Source: JABAAE01 sp905480545 (lineage in GTDB: Bacteria > Planctomycetota > Planctomycetia > Pirellulales > Pirellulaceae). Taken from it: a DNA stretch of 64,000 nt. The stretch's first letter is position 1; every line of letters begins with the position of its first letter. Below, in pieces: positions 19,501 to 28,380 of this stretch. The translations under genes and the position numbers were made by a program. The notes under the pieces were generated by a model. That model had not been told where the DNA came from. It saw nothing but the letters and a program-made list of their open reading frames with translations, and did no database searches. The stretch is taken from contig CALSOR010000003.1 of NCBI GenBank assembly GCA_943788025.1, positions 1 to 64,000 on the forward strand, written 5' to 3'.

Positions 19501-19764
19501 GAGACGATTGATGGAATCACCGTTTCCGGTTTTCCGTTAAGTGAAAATGATGATGAACTTGTACTTCGTGATCCTGCCAGCGGGAAAGAAATTACGATCC
19601 CCCAAGAAGACATTGAAAATCGTAAGCAGGGAAAAGTTTCGTTGATGCCAGCGGGACTAGCCAACCAATTGGCCGACCGAGAGCAATTTGTTGACCTACT
19701 CAAATTTTTAATGGAGATCAGTGAGGGTGGCCAAGAGAGGCTGAAGGAGCTTTCAAATCACTAA
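16552..19764 (+). CDS. Large PVC-type haem protein with dehydrogenase-like, HEAT-like, cytochrome c and discoidin domains
   Basis: This roughly 1070-residue exported protein is of the Pirellula/Verrucomicrobium family. A signal peptide ends near Ala-Met-Ala-Gln. The first half (about residues 50-440) resembles the membrane-bound dehydrogenase (sugar-dehydrogenase-like beta-propeller) domain, with Asp-Gly-Asn-Gly-Arg-Met-Tyr-Val-Val-Glu-Met. A helical HEAT-like region spans about 450-600. A cytochrome c domain with Cys-Thr-Thr-Cys-His is near residue 638, an F5/8 type C (discoidin) domain is at about 745-890, and the C-terminal PVC-type haem domain has Cys-Ser-Lys-Cys-His near residue 935. The frame is open 26 codons further to 16474, but only the ATG at 16552 gives a clean signal peptide. 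It probably oxidises a carbohydrate and passes electrons through two haems; the substrate is unknown. Confidence 0.9.
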   Translation: MNLDFIRFSVVAFFVVFSLQVQHGAMAQEGIPVATSADVENKRIDAANEKSQRELSEKAPPLSPADSIKTMRVQSGYKVIPVLTEPDIHEPSAIAWDGNGRMYVVEMRTYMQDIDGKNQLAPVSRVSRHEDSNGDGIYDKHTIFADNLSLPRMVLPLIDRVIIRETNTLDLKSYQDTDNDGVADKIEVWHDGGNRGGNLEHQPSGLIWNIDNWIYTTYSPHRYRVSNGKVIRGNLPHGAGQWGLTHDNVGRIFYSNAGGENPATDFQQPIAYGRISLPGEQAEGFRDVFPIDNIPDTQGGRGRLRDDNSLNRFTASCGQSIYRGDKFPDDFDGDLIICEPVGRLVRRAKVSNVDGKIVVSNFYDKSEFIASTDPNFRPVNSATGPDGCLYIVDMYRGIIQEGNWVREGSYLRGVVKEYELQKNIGRGRIFRVEHQSSKKGPTPRMLDETPLQLVKHLNHKNGWWRSQAQKLLVLHNDRSVIPALKELLATSNSPLGRLHALWTLEGLEAIEPATLFLSLKDNDSRVRTAALRISEPFLSSQRIFDTAIQGLTLDPDPTVAIQVVLSAHRGAHPDVDRIEKKILEAHPKNQAIKGIVGTIHSNIAAIIAERKKLEEIRRRNRVLAESMVRGKQIYNSICTTCHGADGMGIKSPDNPNLMLAPPLSGSERVTGHKERLTRILISGLIGPVDKKTYAGGLMQPMGSNSDRWIADVATFVRNNWGNRSPLVEAADVQRVRKSTNDRSEPWTLTELGLFDPPELQNRKKWKLSASHNADALRSAIDGNAGSRWDTGTTQKPGMWLEVELPDPTRVMSITLDSSGSGMDYPRGYAVKVSADGKNWTDSIATGRGVQAITEIEFSAFEPIQRIRIEQTGGSPSKYWSIHELKIKGLPGDSDLTVKSLSQQLLAEKISDLATSIESGDAKRGADVFLNPTFSCSKCHYPKTGDRLGPDLSAKRENVTPSYLVNSILRPSKDFHKGFETVMVETIDGITVSGFPLSENDDELVLRDPASGKEITIPQEDIENRKQGKVSLMPAGLANQLADREQFVDLLKFLMEISEGGQERLKELSNH

Positions 19765-19782
19765 GTAAAGGCGGCAGTAACG

Positions 19783-22344
19783 TCACTTACTCAAAAATAC
19801 TTCGCTTTGCACGACCAGCTTGATCAAGTTCCGAATGCCGAGTCCTTGCTTGTCCAGTTCCGCCGCGATGCGGTCGACTTCGCCTCGGTCGATCGGCTCT
19901 AACCTCCGTCCACTTGCATAAGTCAGCATTCGTTCGATTAAATTGCGAGCGAATAATTCTTGACGATCAAGCAGCATTTTTTTCAGGTCTGTAACGTCCG
20001 TGATTGTGCGGCCATCGGCGAGTGTAGAAGCCGGATCAATCTTCAAGTTTCCGCTTGATCCTCGATAGTGAGTTCTCCAGATGCCAAGGTGATCAAAGTT
20101 TTCAAAAGCAAATCCGAGCGGATCGATTTTGCGGTGGCAGCGATTGCAAGTCTCCTGTTTCCGGTGAGCGACGAGTTGCTCGCGGATTGATTTCGCGTCT
20201 CGGAGATCGGGTGAAAGGGGTTCCACGTCTGGCGGTGCTGGTGATGGTGGCGTCCCAAGCAGCGATTCTAGAACCCAAACGCCTCGGACCACAGGCGAAG
20301 TATCGACGCCATTGGCTGTGGCCGTCATCGCGGCTGGCATCGTCAGCATGCCTCCACCATGTGGTGGTTTTGCGGGAACCTTTCGGAAATGGTCTCCCAG
20401 CACATCTTTTCGCTTGTAGATCCATTGAGCCAGACGTTCGCTCAAAAACGTGTAATCCGAATCGATGATCTGAAGAATTGATCCGTTGGATTTGACCAAA
20501 TGACCAAAGTAAGCGTCCATTTGGTCTCGTAGCTCTGGTTCCATTGCCCGGTGATAATAGAAGCCGTTAGCAGGCGGCATCGTACCTAGCTTATGTATTT
20601 GAAGCCATCGTTCTGGAAACCGTCGTATGAATGCCGCCGATCTCGGATCGTCGAGCATGCGTTCGATTTGCTGTTTAAGCACAGCGTGGTCGATCAGTTT
20701 GTCATCTGCAGCCAAAGCAAGCAGCTGTTCGTCTGGCATCGATGACCAGAGAAAATAACTTAACCTTGAAGCCAATGCGAAGCTGTCCAGCCGTCCCGTT
20801 GATTCTTGTAAATAATAGAATCGCGGTGAAGCGAGAATTGCTGTGTACCCGGTACGCAGTGCTTCAGCGCGACTTTGACCCGCTGCACGTTCTGCCTCGA
20901 CCAGTCGCACGTACCGGACGATTTCGGGTGACTTCACCGGACGGCGGAATGCTCGGCTGGCAAAACGTAGCAGCAGTTTTTCGGTGGGGGTTTGGTCATT
21001 TTTCCCGTATAAAGCGACGTGGCTCTTGGGCGGCCATGATGTATCAAGCGGCTCGAGCGTCAGGCTATAAATGCGTAAATGGGGGCCTTTGTAGCCAGCA
21101 TTAAACAGATGCTTTGCCATTGCCGGTTCGTAAGCCTGTTTTTCTTGTTTTGGGGCGTCCTTTCCAGGTGGGGCTTGGTACGCCTCGGGGAAATGTTTTT
21201 CGATTAACTTCGAAGGCGTCAACCCGCGGTCGTAGGACCCGTTCTCCCAGCCTAAAAACGGATACCACGTTTCGTCAAGGTTTGCTTCAAACGTAAACGT
21301 TCGCCTTACTTCGTCGGCTGTCAATTCCCAAATTTTCAGGGGTTGAGTCGTGGGATTTTCACCACCACCACGCTTCGAGTCGGCTACTAACAGGCTTAAG
21401 AGCATTGGCTCATCTTGATTCGTCTTGATCAAGTCGCCCCAAGGATGCTTTTGATTGTGGGCTGAGGCCTCGATCCTAATTCGATAGCGACCGGTCACGC
21501 CAACACCCCGAGACAATTCCGCTGGTGAGACTCGACCTCTGCCCCCAGCGCTGGCACCGGGCTCAAGGTAACGCTGATAAATACCGTCATAGCCAGGATT
21601 CAATTCGCGGGACCAACGCTGCAGGCTTTGCGGACCGCCTTTCTGGAGCGGGCTGAAAAACCGGCGTTTGATCAAAGTGGGCGGCTTCTTTTCAAAATGA
21701 GTGGCTAGTTTCAAACAGTGGTCAGCGGTCGTAATGATGTGCTTTAGTAGAAAATCCGACATCACCAGACGGTCTCCGATGTTGTCAAAGCCCTCTTCGA
21801 TTTCGTCGGCGGGGAATTCTCGAGTGGGATCTTCACTACTCCACTGGGCTCTGCCATTGCCGTTGCGGTCTTCAAGTTTGGTTACGGTATCGTATCGAAA
21901 GTCGGCATCTCCGGTGAGGTACAAAAGATCGCGTAGCGTCATGCGTAGCTCGAATCGATTAAGGCGACGGATCACTGTCTTCGCTTGGGTGCTTTTCCTC
22001 TTCGAATAGGCATGACGAAGTTGGACGGTAAGATCGTCGATGATGACTCTGGTTTCTTTCACCGTCGGTTTCAAACTTCCTTCTGGCGGCATCGAACCCT
22101 GATTGAGCTGGTCAACGATCGCTTGCCAAGTTCTCAGCGATGGTTCGTCTGTTAAATCGGTGCTAAGAGTGTCGAACCGAATATCGTTTTCCTGTTTGTT
22201 CGCGCCATGGCACTTGTTGCAATGCTGTTTTAAAAAGGGTCTTGCGTCATCCAGATCCGACATCCCCTGCGTGGAAGCGGTCGCAAAAAAGGCGATGAAC
22301 AATGCCTTTTGCATGAGACGAGTGGATGTCATCTTCAGCTCCAC
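19783..22344 (-). CDS. DUF1592-family planctomycete cytochrome-type protein (PSD family), second copy
   Basis: This intact 853-residue relative of the protein at 5.8-8.1 kb has its signal peptide (about residues 9-27) in frame. A Cys-Asn-Lys-Cys-His haem motif at about 42-46 is followed by DUF1587 (RRLNRFELRMTLRDLLYL), a long beta-rich carbohydrate-binding-like insert, DUF1595, DUF1592 (LASRLSYFLWSSMPDE), DUF1588 with the Gly-Val-Trp-Val-Leu-Glu segment and CNRCHRKIDPLGF, and DUF1585. The first ATG overlaps the end of the DUF1552 gene by ten bases (ATGGAGCTGA); ATGs at 22332 or 22314 are alternatives. It is the second gene of a two-gene operon and converges on the large haem gene, with only 18 bases between the stops. 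Confidence 0.92.
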   Translation of the reverse strand: MELKMTSTRLMQKALFIAFFATASTQGMSDLDDARPFLKQHCNKCHGANKQENDIRFDTLSTDLTDEPSLRTWQAIVDQLNQGSMPPEGSLKPTVKETRVIIDDLTVQLRHAYSKRKSTQAKTVIRRLNRFELRMTLRDLLYLTGDADFRYDTVTKLEDRNGNGRAQWSSEDPTREFPADEIEEGFDNIGDRLVMSDFLLKHIITTADHCLKLATHFEKKPPTLIKRRFFSPLQKGGPQSLQRWSRELNPGYDGIYQRYLEPGASAGGRGRVSPAELSRGVGVTGRYRIRIEASAHNQKHPWGDLIKTNQDEPMLLSLLVADSKRGGGENPTTQPLKIWELTADEVRRTFTFEANLDETWYPFLGWENGSYDRGLTPSKLIEKHFPEAYQAPPGKDAPKQEKQAYEPAMAKHLFNAGYKGPHLRIYSLTLEPLDTSWPPKSHVALYGKNDQTPTEKLLLRFASRAFRRPVKSPEIVRYVRLVEAERAAGQSRAEALRTGYTAILASPRFYYLQESTGRLDSFALASRLSYFLWSSMPDEQLLALAADDKLIDHAVLKQQIERMLDDPRSAAFIRRFPERWLQIHKLGTMPPANGFYYHRAMEPELRDQMDAYFGHLVKSNGSILQIIDSDYTFLSERLAQWIYKRKDVLGDHFRKVPAKPPHGGGMLTMPAAMTATANGVDTSPVVRGVWVLESLLGTPPSPAPPDVEPLSPDLRDAKSIREQLVAHRKQETCNRCHRKIDPLGFAFENFDHLGIWRTHYRGSSGNLKIDPASTLADGRTITDVTDLKKMLLDRQELFARNLIERMLTYASGRRLEPIDRGEVDRIAAELDKQGLGIRNLIKLVVQSEVFLSK

Positions 22345-23600
22345 CTCAGGCCAGTCAATGTTCCCGTACTGTTGCCGAAACGGTCGATCTCCAAGCCATG
22401 ATTCCGTAGGATAGATAACAATAAGTTGGCAGCTGGCACACGCGTATTTTGGTTTTTGGGGTAAACTCTGTGGCCACCGTGATTAAATCCGCCGCCAGCC
22501 AAAATCAACGGCAGGTTTTTGTTGGAGTGTTCACCGGTCGCCATACCGCAGCCGAACATTACGGTGGTGTGGTCGAGAAGTGACCCACCATTGAGAGAAT
22601 CAGTTTTGCTACGCAGCAAGTCAATCAAATAGGCCATTTGGCCGATCTGATTGCGTTCGATTAGCTTTAATGCAGCGACCTCTTTTTCCCGTTGGCCATG
22701 GTGTGAGAAACCATGATAACTGCCCGAGAGCCCAAAGTCGCCATTGGCGAAACCGGACGAGAGTGTGATTGCCCGAGTTGAATCGGTCTCGATTGCCAAG
22801 GCAATCAACTCCATCATTGCGTGCAGATCTGCTTCGGTTCCTTTGCCTTGCGGTGGCTCAGCAAGGTCCGTTTTCGGTTTGGGTTTATTGATCCACGGTT
22901 GCTGTTGTTCGATCTTTTTCTCTAGCGAACGAACAGAGTTAAGGTATTCCTGGAATTTGTGCTGATCTTGTTTTCCAAGATCTCGATGGACGGACTTTGC
23001 TTCTTCCATGACGACATCCAAAATGCTGCGGCTGCGTTTCATTCGCTGGACGGCAGTAGCCTTGTTCGCTTCGTCGTCTTCGTTAAATAAAGCGCGATAA
23101 GCCGCACCCAGTTTTATGCCCGGCACTTGAACGCCGGTGCGAGTGAAACTGATCTGGTTCGTCTCGTTGACCTGCAACGTCAACGAAGGGAATCGCGTGG
23201 CTGCGCCAACAAACTCAGCGATTTTTTGATCGACGCTGATGTTTCCTTCGGGATAGCCCGCCGCTTGGCTTGGCTTGATACCGCTCAGAAGAGCCGGAAC
23301 GCCTTGATGTCCACCGGTCGCACCGTGGTCCAAATTGGAAAAAATCGTGACGTCCCGACGATTTTTTTCGAGTGGCTGCAGTGTCTCTGTCAGTTCTACA
23401 TCAACGCCCATCTGGTCAGAACTGGGAAAGAATGCATTGCGATAGACGCCATAGTTATTCGAAAGGCAAACAAATCGTTTGAGCGGTTTGGAAGGTTGGT
23501 TCGAAGCCCTAATCCGGGGAGTCATTGCCTCCAGCATTGGCAACGCTATCGCCACGCCCGCGCCGCGAAGGAAGGTTCGTCGTTTTAGGTGAGTTAACAT
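22335..23600 (-). CDS. DUF1552 (HxxSHH) exported protein, second copy
   Basis: This 421-residue DUF1552 protein has a clear Tat signal (KRRTFLRGAGVAIALP, residues about 5-21). The motif His-Gly-Phe-Ser-His-His lies in the middle of the chain, and the C-terminal Leu-Ile-Leu-Ala-Gly-Gly-Gly-Phe-Asn-His-Gly-Gly-His segment is typical. It is the first gene of the pair and overlaps the DUF1592 gene. In the pair at 5.8-9.4 kb the DUF1592 gene comes first, so the two pairs are not simple copies of one operon. Confidence 0.92.
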   Translation of the reverse strand: MLTHLKRRTFLRGAGVAIALPMLEAMTPRIRASNQPSKPLKRFVCLSNNYGVYRNAFFPSSDQMGVDVELTETLQPLEKNRRDVTIFSNLDHGATGGHQGVPALLSGIKPSQAAGYPEGNISVDQKIAEFVGAATRFPSLTLQVNETNQISFTRTGVQVPGIKLGAAYRALFNEDDEANKATAVQRMKRSRSILDVVMEEAKSVHRDLGKQDQHKFQEYLNSVRSLEKKIEQQQPWINKPKPKTDLAEPPQGKGTEADLHAMMELIALAIETDSTRAITLSSGFANGDFGLSGSYHGFSHHGQREKEVAALKLIERNQIGQMAYLIDLLRSKTDSLNGGSLLDHTTVMFGCGMATGEHSNKNLPLILAGGGFNHGGHRVYPKNQNTRVPAANLLLSILRNHGLEIDRFGNSTGTLTGLRWS

Positions 23601-24235
23601 CTAAACAGTTTAGCATTTGGTCGGAGCATAAAGCAAATGTGTGAAATAGCATTGATTTTTGAATGAAAAATATTTTAAGCACTCAATCCAATTAGCCACC
23701 GGGACTGCGTGATGGAGTAAGGAAACGTGCTTTCGGATGGGTCTCGCATGTCGTGCGGCAGTTCGACGATTTTACACCTGATGGTCCTCCGAATAGCTTT
23801 CTAACTTGGCAGCCTTCGTTGTCCGATTTTTTGGGAATTCAGATGCGCGAACTACGACAATTGATTCGCATTTGATGCATCGACGGCAGCTGAGATCGGT
23901 TGTGCTTCGGAGTTGCGAAAAAAAATTATTCGAATGAATTATGATACGGGTCGCTGCATGGGGTGATTGATTTGGTGCTGCGTTACGCGATCAATGAAGA
24001 TGGAAGGTTGCATGAAAAAAGAATCATGTTGCTTTCGAAGAATACGCGACAACGCGAAAACGGCTCAAATTGCGTTAATTGGTATGCTGTTTGTGATATG
24101 CGGCGGCTTCAAGACGCCTGACCGCTTTGATGACAACAGGGTGATCTTTGCCCCAAGCCTTTTTAACACTGTTTCTCTGACACACACGCGTCATGATCGA
24201 AATTCAGAATCAAGGGAGCATGATTTGAAGTTGGT
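23601..24235. other. Intergenic region without recognisable genes
   Basis: This 635-base stretch contains the promoter region of the leftward DUF1552 gene. A small rightward frame starting at 23967 runs into the 3' end of the formyltransferase-like gene, but it has no recognisable domain and I do not accept it as a gene. Confidence 0.45.
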
Positions 24236-25303
24236 TTACGCGGATTTTAAAATGCCTTTGCACTCGATGCTGATCAATTGTGAGCCCGGTCGAATTTTGG
24301 GTGCGGTGTGACCCGTTGGAACGATCATCGGTTTTTCCAACACGACAAGGTGTTCAGGCGAACGTGTGCTGACGAGAATGTGTTCAGTTCGTTCGCGGAT
24401 AACGATCCCAGGAATGCATCCGTCCTCGGAAAGCAAGGCGTCGGCCAAATGACCTGCCAGTGATGCAATTGAATTGGAGGTCTGCTTCACAACTTTTCCC
24501 GACTTAAAACCAATCACAAGTCGATCGATGGATGTCGCCAACGGCAGAAATCCATTTAGTGCTCGTAATCGTTGGGCAATAATGCTTGCGTCGTAATCCC
24601 ATGGAATCCAGCCCCATTCCGATTTCTTTTCGGGAACATAGGATGCGACGCCTGTTTGTTGCTGGGGGACGATTTTACCGATTTTCAGTTTTTGAATTAA
24701 CGAGGCAATTTCCTGACCAAACTTGATGGCGGTTCGTTTTGCAAGATCGATTGCGGTCTCGTCTGTTTTAACTTCAAATTCCTTTTGCAATAGAATGTCA
24801 CCGGTATCGATGCCATCATCGACCAAATGAAATGTTAACCCCGTTGTATTGTCACCATTGAAAATGGGCGCGAAATATGGACAATCGCCTCGGTACTTGG
24901 GTAGAAGAGAGCCGTGGCAATTGATGATGGCGAAATCTTCAATTGTTAAAACGGGAGATTGAATGATTTCACCCCAACCACCGACCAGCAGAACGTGTGG
25001 TTTCAGTTCTCGCAATTCATGAAAAAACGAATCAGAGTTAACGCTGTGTGCCTTGAGGAGTTTCAACTGATTTGACGATGCCAAATCCGAAATCGCAATT
25101 TCCGTTTCATGCTGACGCAAAAAGCTGTAGCGAGGCAAATTGCTTACCGGCAGTATTCCAACAACCGTTGCTGTTTCGGGTGAATCGAGTATCCCTTTGA
25201 TCAGTTCGATTCCAAGTGCTCCGCTTCCGATGACGATTACACGAATTTGCTCGCTCGTTTGGAGATGCTGAATGGTGGACAATTTTAAGTTCCTTGAGAG
25301 CAT
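24236..25303 (-). CDS. Formyltransferase-family protein (Fmt-like fold, not canonical Fmt)
   Basis: This 355-residue protein has a formyl-transferase N-terminal domain. A GSGALGIEL nucleotide-fold start is near residue 26 and the catalytic Asn128 and His130 lie in Asn-Cys-His-Gly-Ser-Leu-Leu-Pro-Lys-Tyr-Arg-Gly. Asp166 lies in Asp-Asp-Gly-Ile-Asp-Thr-Gly-Asp-Ile. These are the three catalytic residues of 10-formyltetrahydrofolate-dependent transferases. The C-terminal part (from about 225) holds Trp-Gly-Trp-Ile-Pro-Trp, found in related enzymes. The Lys-Tyr-Arg-Gly-Asp-Cys-Pro-Tyr segment differs from initiator-tRNA Fmt, so a sugar-nucleotide N-formyltransferase is as likely. It stands alone. 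Confidence 0.75.
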   Translation of the reverse strand: MLSRNLKLSTIQHLQTSEQIRVIVIGSGALGIELIKGILDSPETATVVGILPVSNLPRYSFLRQHETEIAISDLASSNQLKLLKAHSVNSDSFFHELRELKPHVLLVGGWGEIIQSPVLTIEDFAIINCHGSLLPKYRGDCPYFAPIFNGDNTTGLTFHLVDDGIDTGDILLQKEFEVKTDETAIDLAKRTAIKFGQEIASLIQKLKIGKIVPQQQTGVASYVPEKKSEWGWIPWDYDASIIAQRLRALNGFLPLATSIDRLVIGFKSGKVVKQTSNSIASLAGHLADALLSEDGCIPGIVIRERTEHILVSTRSPEHLVVLEKPMIVPTGHTAPKIRPGSQLISIECKGILKSA

Positions 25304-25494
25304 CGCGACGTAAAGTGAGTTGAAAAGGTATAAGTCGCATTCAAATCATAACGTTGTCCCGTTTTGGCTGGTTCGCCAAAGCGGTCGATCACGACTGGTG
25401 ATGATCACTGCTTATGGATACCGTTTTTTCGAGACGACGAAACGTTGCTTCAAGTTTTCAAGTACGTCGTGTTGTTTAGATTTAGGGCTGAAGA

Positions 25495-28380
25495 TCATCC
25501 GCGCAGGACTTTACCTGTTTTAGATTCAGCAGTTTTGGCGACTTCTTCTGGTGTGCCCGTTGCAATAATTTGACCGCCCGCGGTACCTGCGCCGGGGCCG
25601 AGGTCGATAAGGTAATCGGCAGAATGCATCATCATTTTGTTATGTTCAACGACAATGACCGAATGCCCCTCTGCTAAAAGCGCATCGTAACAATCAAGCA
25701 ATTTCACCACGTCGCAATAGTGCAATCCAACGGTTGGCTCATCAAGAATGAACAGCGTCCGCGTCTTTCTGCCGGACGACAAAAAACCTGCCAATCTTAG
25801 GCGCTGGGACTCGCCGGAAGAGAGCGTCGTTGCCGGTTGCCCCATCCGCAAATAATCCAGTCCGACATCCATCATCGGTTTCAATTTCGATTGGACTTTC
25901 TTTTTTCCTCGGAAGAACCCGAATGCTTCGCGTACGGTCATATCGAGCACGTCTGCAATGTTCCGATCGCGATACTTGACCTGAAGAATTTCGCGTTTGT
26001 AACGCTTTCCTTTACAGTACTTGCAGTGGACATGGATGTTCGAAAGAAAGCCCATGTCGATCTGTTTGACGCCCTCTCCTTTGCAAGCGTCGCACCGACC
26101 ACCGTCTGAATTGAAACTGAATTTCCCTGGTTTAATGTTTCGGGTGCGTGCGTCGAGTGTTTCGGAAAATACCGTTCGAATCGTGTCGAAGCTCTTCGAG
26201 TAAGTTGCAGGATTGGAGCGAGACGTCGAACCCAAGGGTGATTGATCGACGAGTACGACGTCTTCAATTGCTCCAACGCCACGGATTTCTGCATATGCCA
26301 AAGCTGTGTTTGACGGTTTGTTTAATTGCCTACAGATAGCAGGATAAAGTGTGTCGATCACCAGACTCGATTTTCCGCTTCCACTGACACCCGTCACCAC
26401 ACACAAAAGGCTTAAAGGAAAATCGACGGTTACGTTTTTTAGATTGTTGCCAGTCGCTCCAGCGAGATTTACAGACCCACGTTGCGGTTCACGACGCCGT
26501 TCACTGTTGAAAAAAAGTCGTCGTCCAGAAATGTAATCGCCGGTTAGACTTCCTTCAGTATCCTTAAGGCCATTTGGTTCGCCAAAGTAAACCAAATTGC
26601 CACCGTACACGCCAGCTCCTGGACCGAACTCGGCGACGCGATCTGATTGTTGCATCAGATCCAAATCATGATCGACAGCGACAACCGTGTTTCCACGGGT
26701 GGTCAGTTGTTTCACTGAATCAATCAGCGGTTGGACGTCGGAGGGGTGTAATCCCGAGCAGGGTTCGTCTAATACATAGAGCATGTTGACCAGTTTTGAG
26801 CCCAAGGCATTGGTCATCGATACTCGTTGGCGTTCGCCCGAGCTTAACGAATTGACATCCCGATCGAGTGAAAGATATCCAACACCGACTTGAGATAGAT
26901 ACGCCAAACGAGACTTGATTTCATCAGCGATCAGCCGAAAGTTATTCGCTTTTAGTGGATCATCAATCGTATCGATCCACGACGAAAGTTCATCGACGGA
27001 AAAACGACCAAGTTGTCCAAGGCTTTTTCCGAAAAGCCGATGCGCCAGTGCAAGCGGATTGAAGCGTTGTTGGTCGCAAGCGGCGCACGGAACGACAGAA
27101 CGAAAACGATTTAAAAACGTTTGCACTGTTTTTCGCGTATCCGATTCTGAAATTTGATTTAGACGATCAATGCATTGACCTGTAATTTCGTTTTGGGTTT
27201 CCTGGGCAAGGTTGTGAAATGGATGTTTTGATTCAGCGGCAAAACTTGCGAGGAGTTTTGCATTTTCGTTTGCAAGCGGTCCATCATGGAACGGCAAGAC
27301 GGCGTTGTCGGCAAGCGACAACTTTGGGTTCGGCAAGATTTGGCTCGAAAGGAATGCGGTGACAGATCCAATTCCTTCACAATTTTGACAAGCTCCGATG
27401 GGTGAATGGTATGTGAGTTCATTCGGCTGAAGCCGCAGGAACGTTTGATTGCAGCCGTTGCATTTCAGGTTGCATTGAAAGGTCTTCTCCACGAATCGTT
27501 TTCCGTCGATATGGACGATTTTGAAGGGATCATCTTGAGGTGCGTCGGCTGTCGCCGTCTCGCTTACGCATTCATTGCATTCGAAAAATAGAATACATTT
27601 CTGATCGGTGGCAGAGAATGCGGTTTCAATTGATTCACGAAGCCTTGATTTCTTTTCCGGGGATTGCGAGGCTTGATCAGCAGAAAATACCAACCGATCC
27701 ACGATTACAAGCACCGTTTTTGGGTTGGCATGAATGTCGTTGTGGCTGCCATGACTTTCCTCCTCGACCAAATCAGCAAGGCGGCAAACTTTTTTGTTTA
27801 TCAAGCATCTCTGGTAGCCGGACGCGATGAGCTGCGCGACGAGCTGCCCAAAAGTGACTGGACGTTTGGCGGTTGCTTGGAAGCAGACAAGCATTTTGGC
27901 ACCATCGGCAATCGGTTTGGGATCCGGAGTTTGATCAATACGATGGATTGCGTCGAGAACCGAATCAACGGTATCGCTTTGAACCACTAGACCGCATCGA
28001 TCGCAAAAAAGCTGTCCAAACCTCGAAAAGGCCAGTTGAAGGTAATGTAAAACTTCAGTTGAAGACCCAACGGTGACGCGTGGGTTAAGTCGCTCATTGG
28101 AACGTGCGACTGCAATCGCCGGCGGTAGCCCCTCAATTTCGTCCGCATCCGGTTTTTCTGGTTGTTCGATAATGCCCCGTTCGGAGACGGAAAATGTCTC
28201 CAGGTATCGACGTTGTCCCTCCTGAAACAATGTGTTGATCGCGAGACTGGATTTGCCGCTACCTGAGGGGCCGCAAAAACCTAGCAGCTTTCGTTTTGGA
28301 AGATCGAGGTCGATTGCCTGCAGGTTGTTGACTCGAATGCCTCTAAGCTTAATCGTTGATGGAGTCACTTTTCCGGGCAT
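25495..28380 (-). CDS. UvrA-family ABC ATPase (excinuclease subunit A paralogue)
   Basis: This 961-residue cytoplasmic DNA-repair-type ATPase has two ABC domains. The first Walker A is Gly-Pro-Ser-Gly-Ser-Gly-Lys-Ser-Ser near residue 38, with signature LSSGERQRV and Walker B Val-Leu-Asp-Glu-Pro. The second has Gly-Val-Ser-Gly-Ser-Gly-Lys-Ser-Ser, LSSGESQRLRLA and Ile-Leu-Asp-Glu-Pro-Thr. Two zinc-binding CxxC clusters are present (around 300-340 with Cys-Gln-Asn-Cys, and around 735-765 with Cys-Asp-Ala-Cys and Cys-Lys-Tyr-Cys). Start and end are consistent with full-length UvrA. Some normally strict segments differ (Arg-Tyr-Leu-Glu-Thr-Phe-Ser instead of Arg-Tyr-Val-Glu-Ser-Leu-Ser), and no uvrB lies nearby. 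It is probably a paralogue rather than the housekeeping UvrA. Confidence 0.88.
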   Translation of the reverse strand: MPGKVTPSTIKLRGIRVNNLQAIDLDLPKRKLLGFCGPSGSGKSSLAINTLFQEGQRRYLETFSVSERGIIEQPEKPDADEIEGLPPAIAVARSNERLNPRVTVGSSTEVLHYLQLAFSRFGQLFCDRCGLVVQSDTVDSVLDAIHRIDQTPDPKPIADGAKMLVCFQATAKRPVTFGQLVAQLIASGYQRCLINKKVCRLADLVEEESHGSHNDIHANPKTVLVIVDRLVFSADQASQSPEKKSRLRESIETAFSATDQKCILFFECNECVSETATADAPQDDPFKIVHIDGKRFVEKTFQCNLKCNGCNQTFLRLQPNELTYHSPIGACQNCEGIGSVTAFLSSQILPNPKLSLADNAVLPFHDGPLANENAKLLASFAAESKHPFHNLAQETQNEITGQCIDRLNQISESDTRKTVQTFLNRFRSVVPCAACDQQRFNPLALAHRLFGKSLGQLGRFSVDELSSWIDTIDDPLKANNFRLIADEIKSRLAYLSQVGVGYLSLDRDVNSLSSGERQRVSMTNALGSKLVNMLYVLDEPCSGLHPSDVQPLIDSVKQLTTRGNTVVAVDHDLDLMQQSDRVAEFGPGAGVYGGNLVYFGEPNGLKDTEGSLTGDYISGRRLFFNSERRREPQRGSVNLAGATGNNLKNVTVDFPLSLLCVVTGVSGSGKSSLVIDTLYPAICRQLNKPSNTALAYAEIRGVGAIEDVVLVDQSPLGSTSRSNPATYSKSFDTIRTVFSETLDARTRNIKPGKFSFNSDGGRCDACKGEGVKQIDMGFLSNIHVHCKYCKGKRYKREILQVKYRDRNIADVLDMTVREAFGFFRGKKKVQSKLKPMMDVGLDYLRMGQPATTLSSGESQRLRLAGFLSSGRKTRTLFILDEPTVGLHYCDVVKLLDCYDALLAEGHSVIVVEHNKMMMHSADYLIDLGPGAGTAGGQIIATGTPEEVAKTAESKTGKVLRG

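Noticed and set aside
23967..24311. 114-codon plus-strand frame in the gap before the formyltransferase-like gene
   Set aside because: No domain and no conserved-looking composition; it runs into the coding 3' end of the opposite gene.
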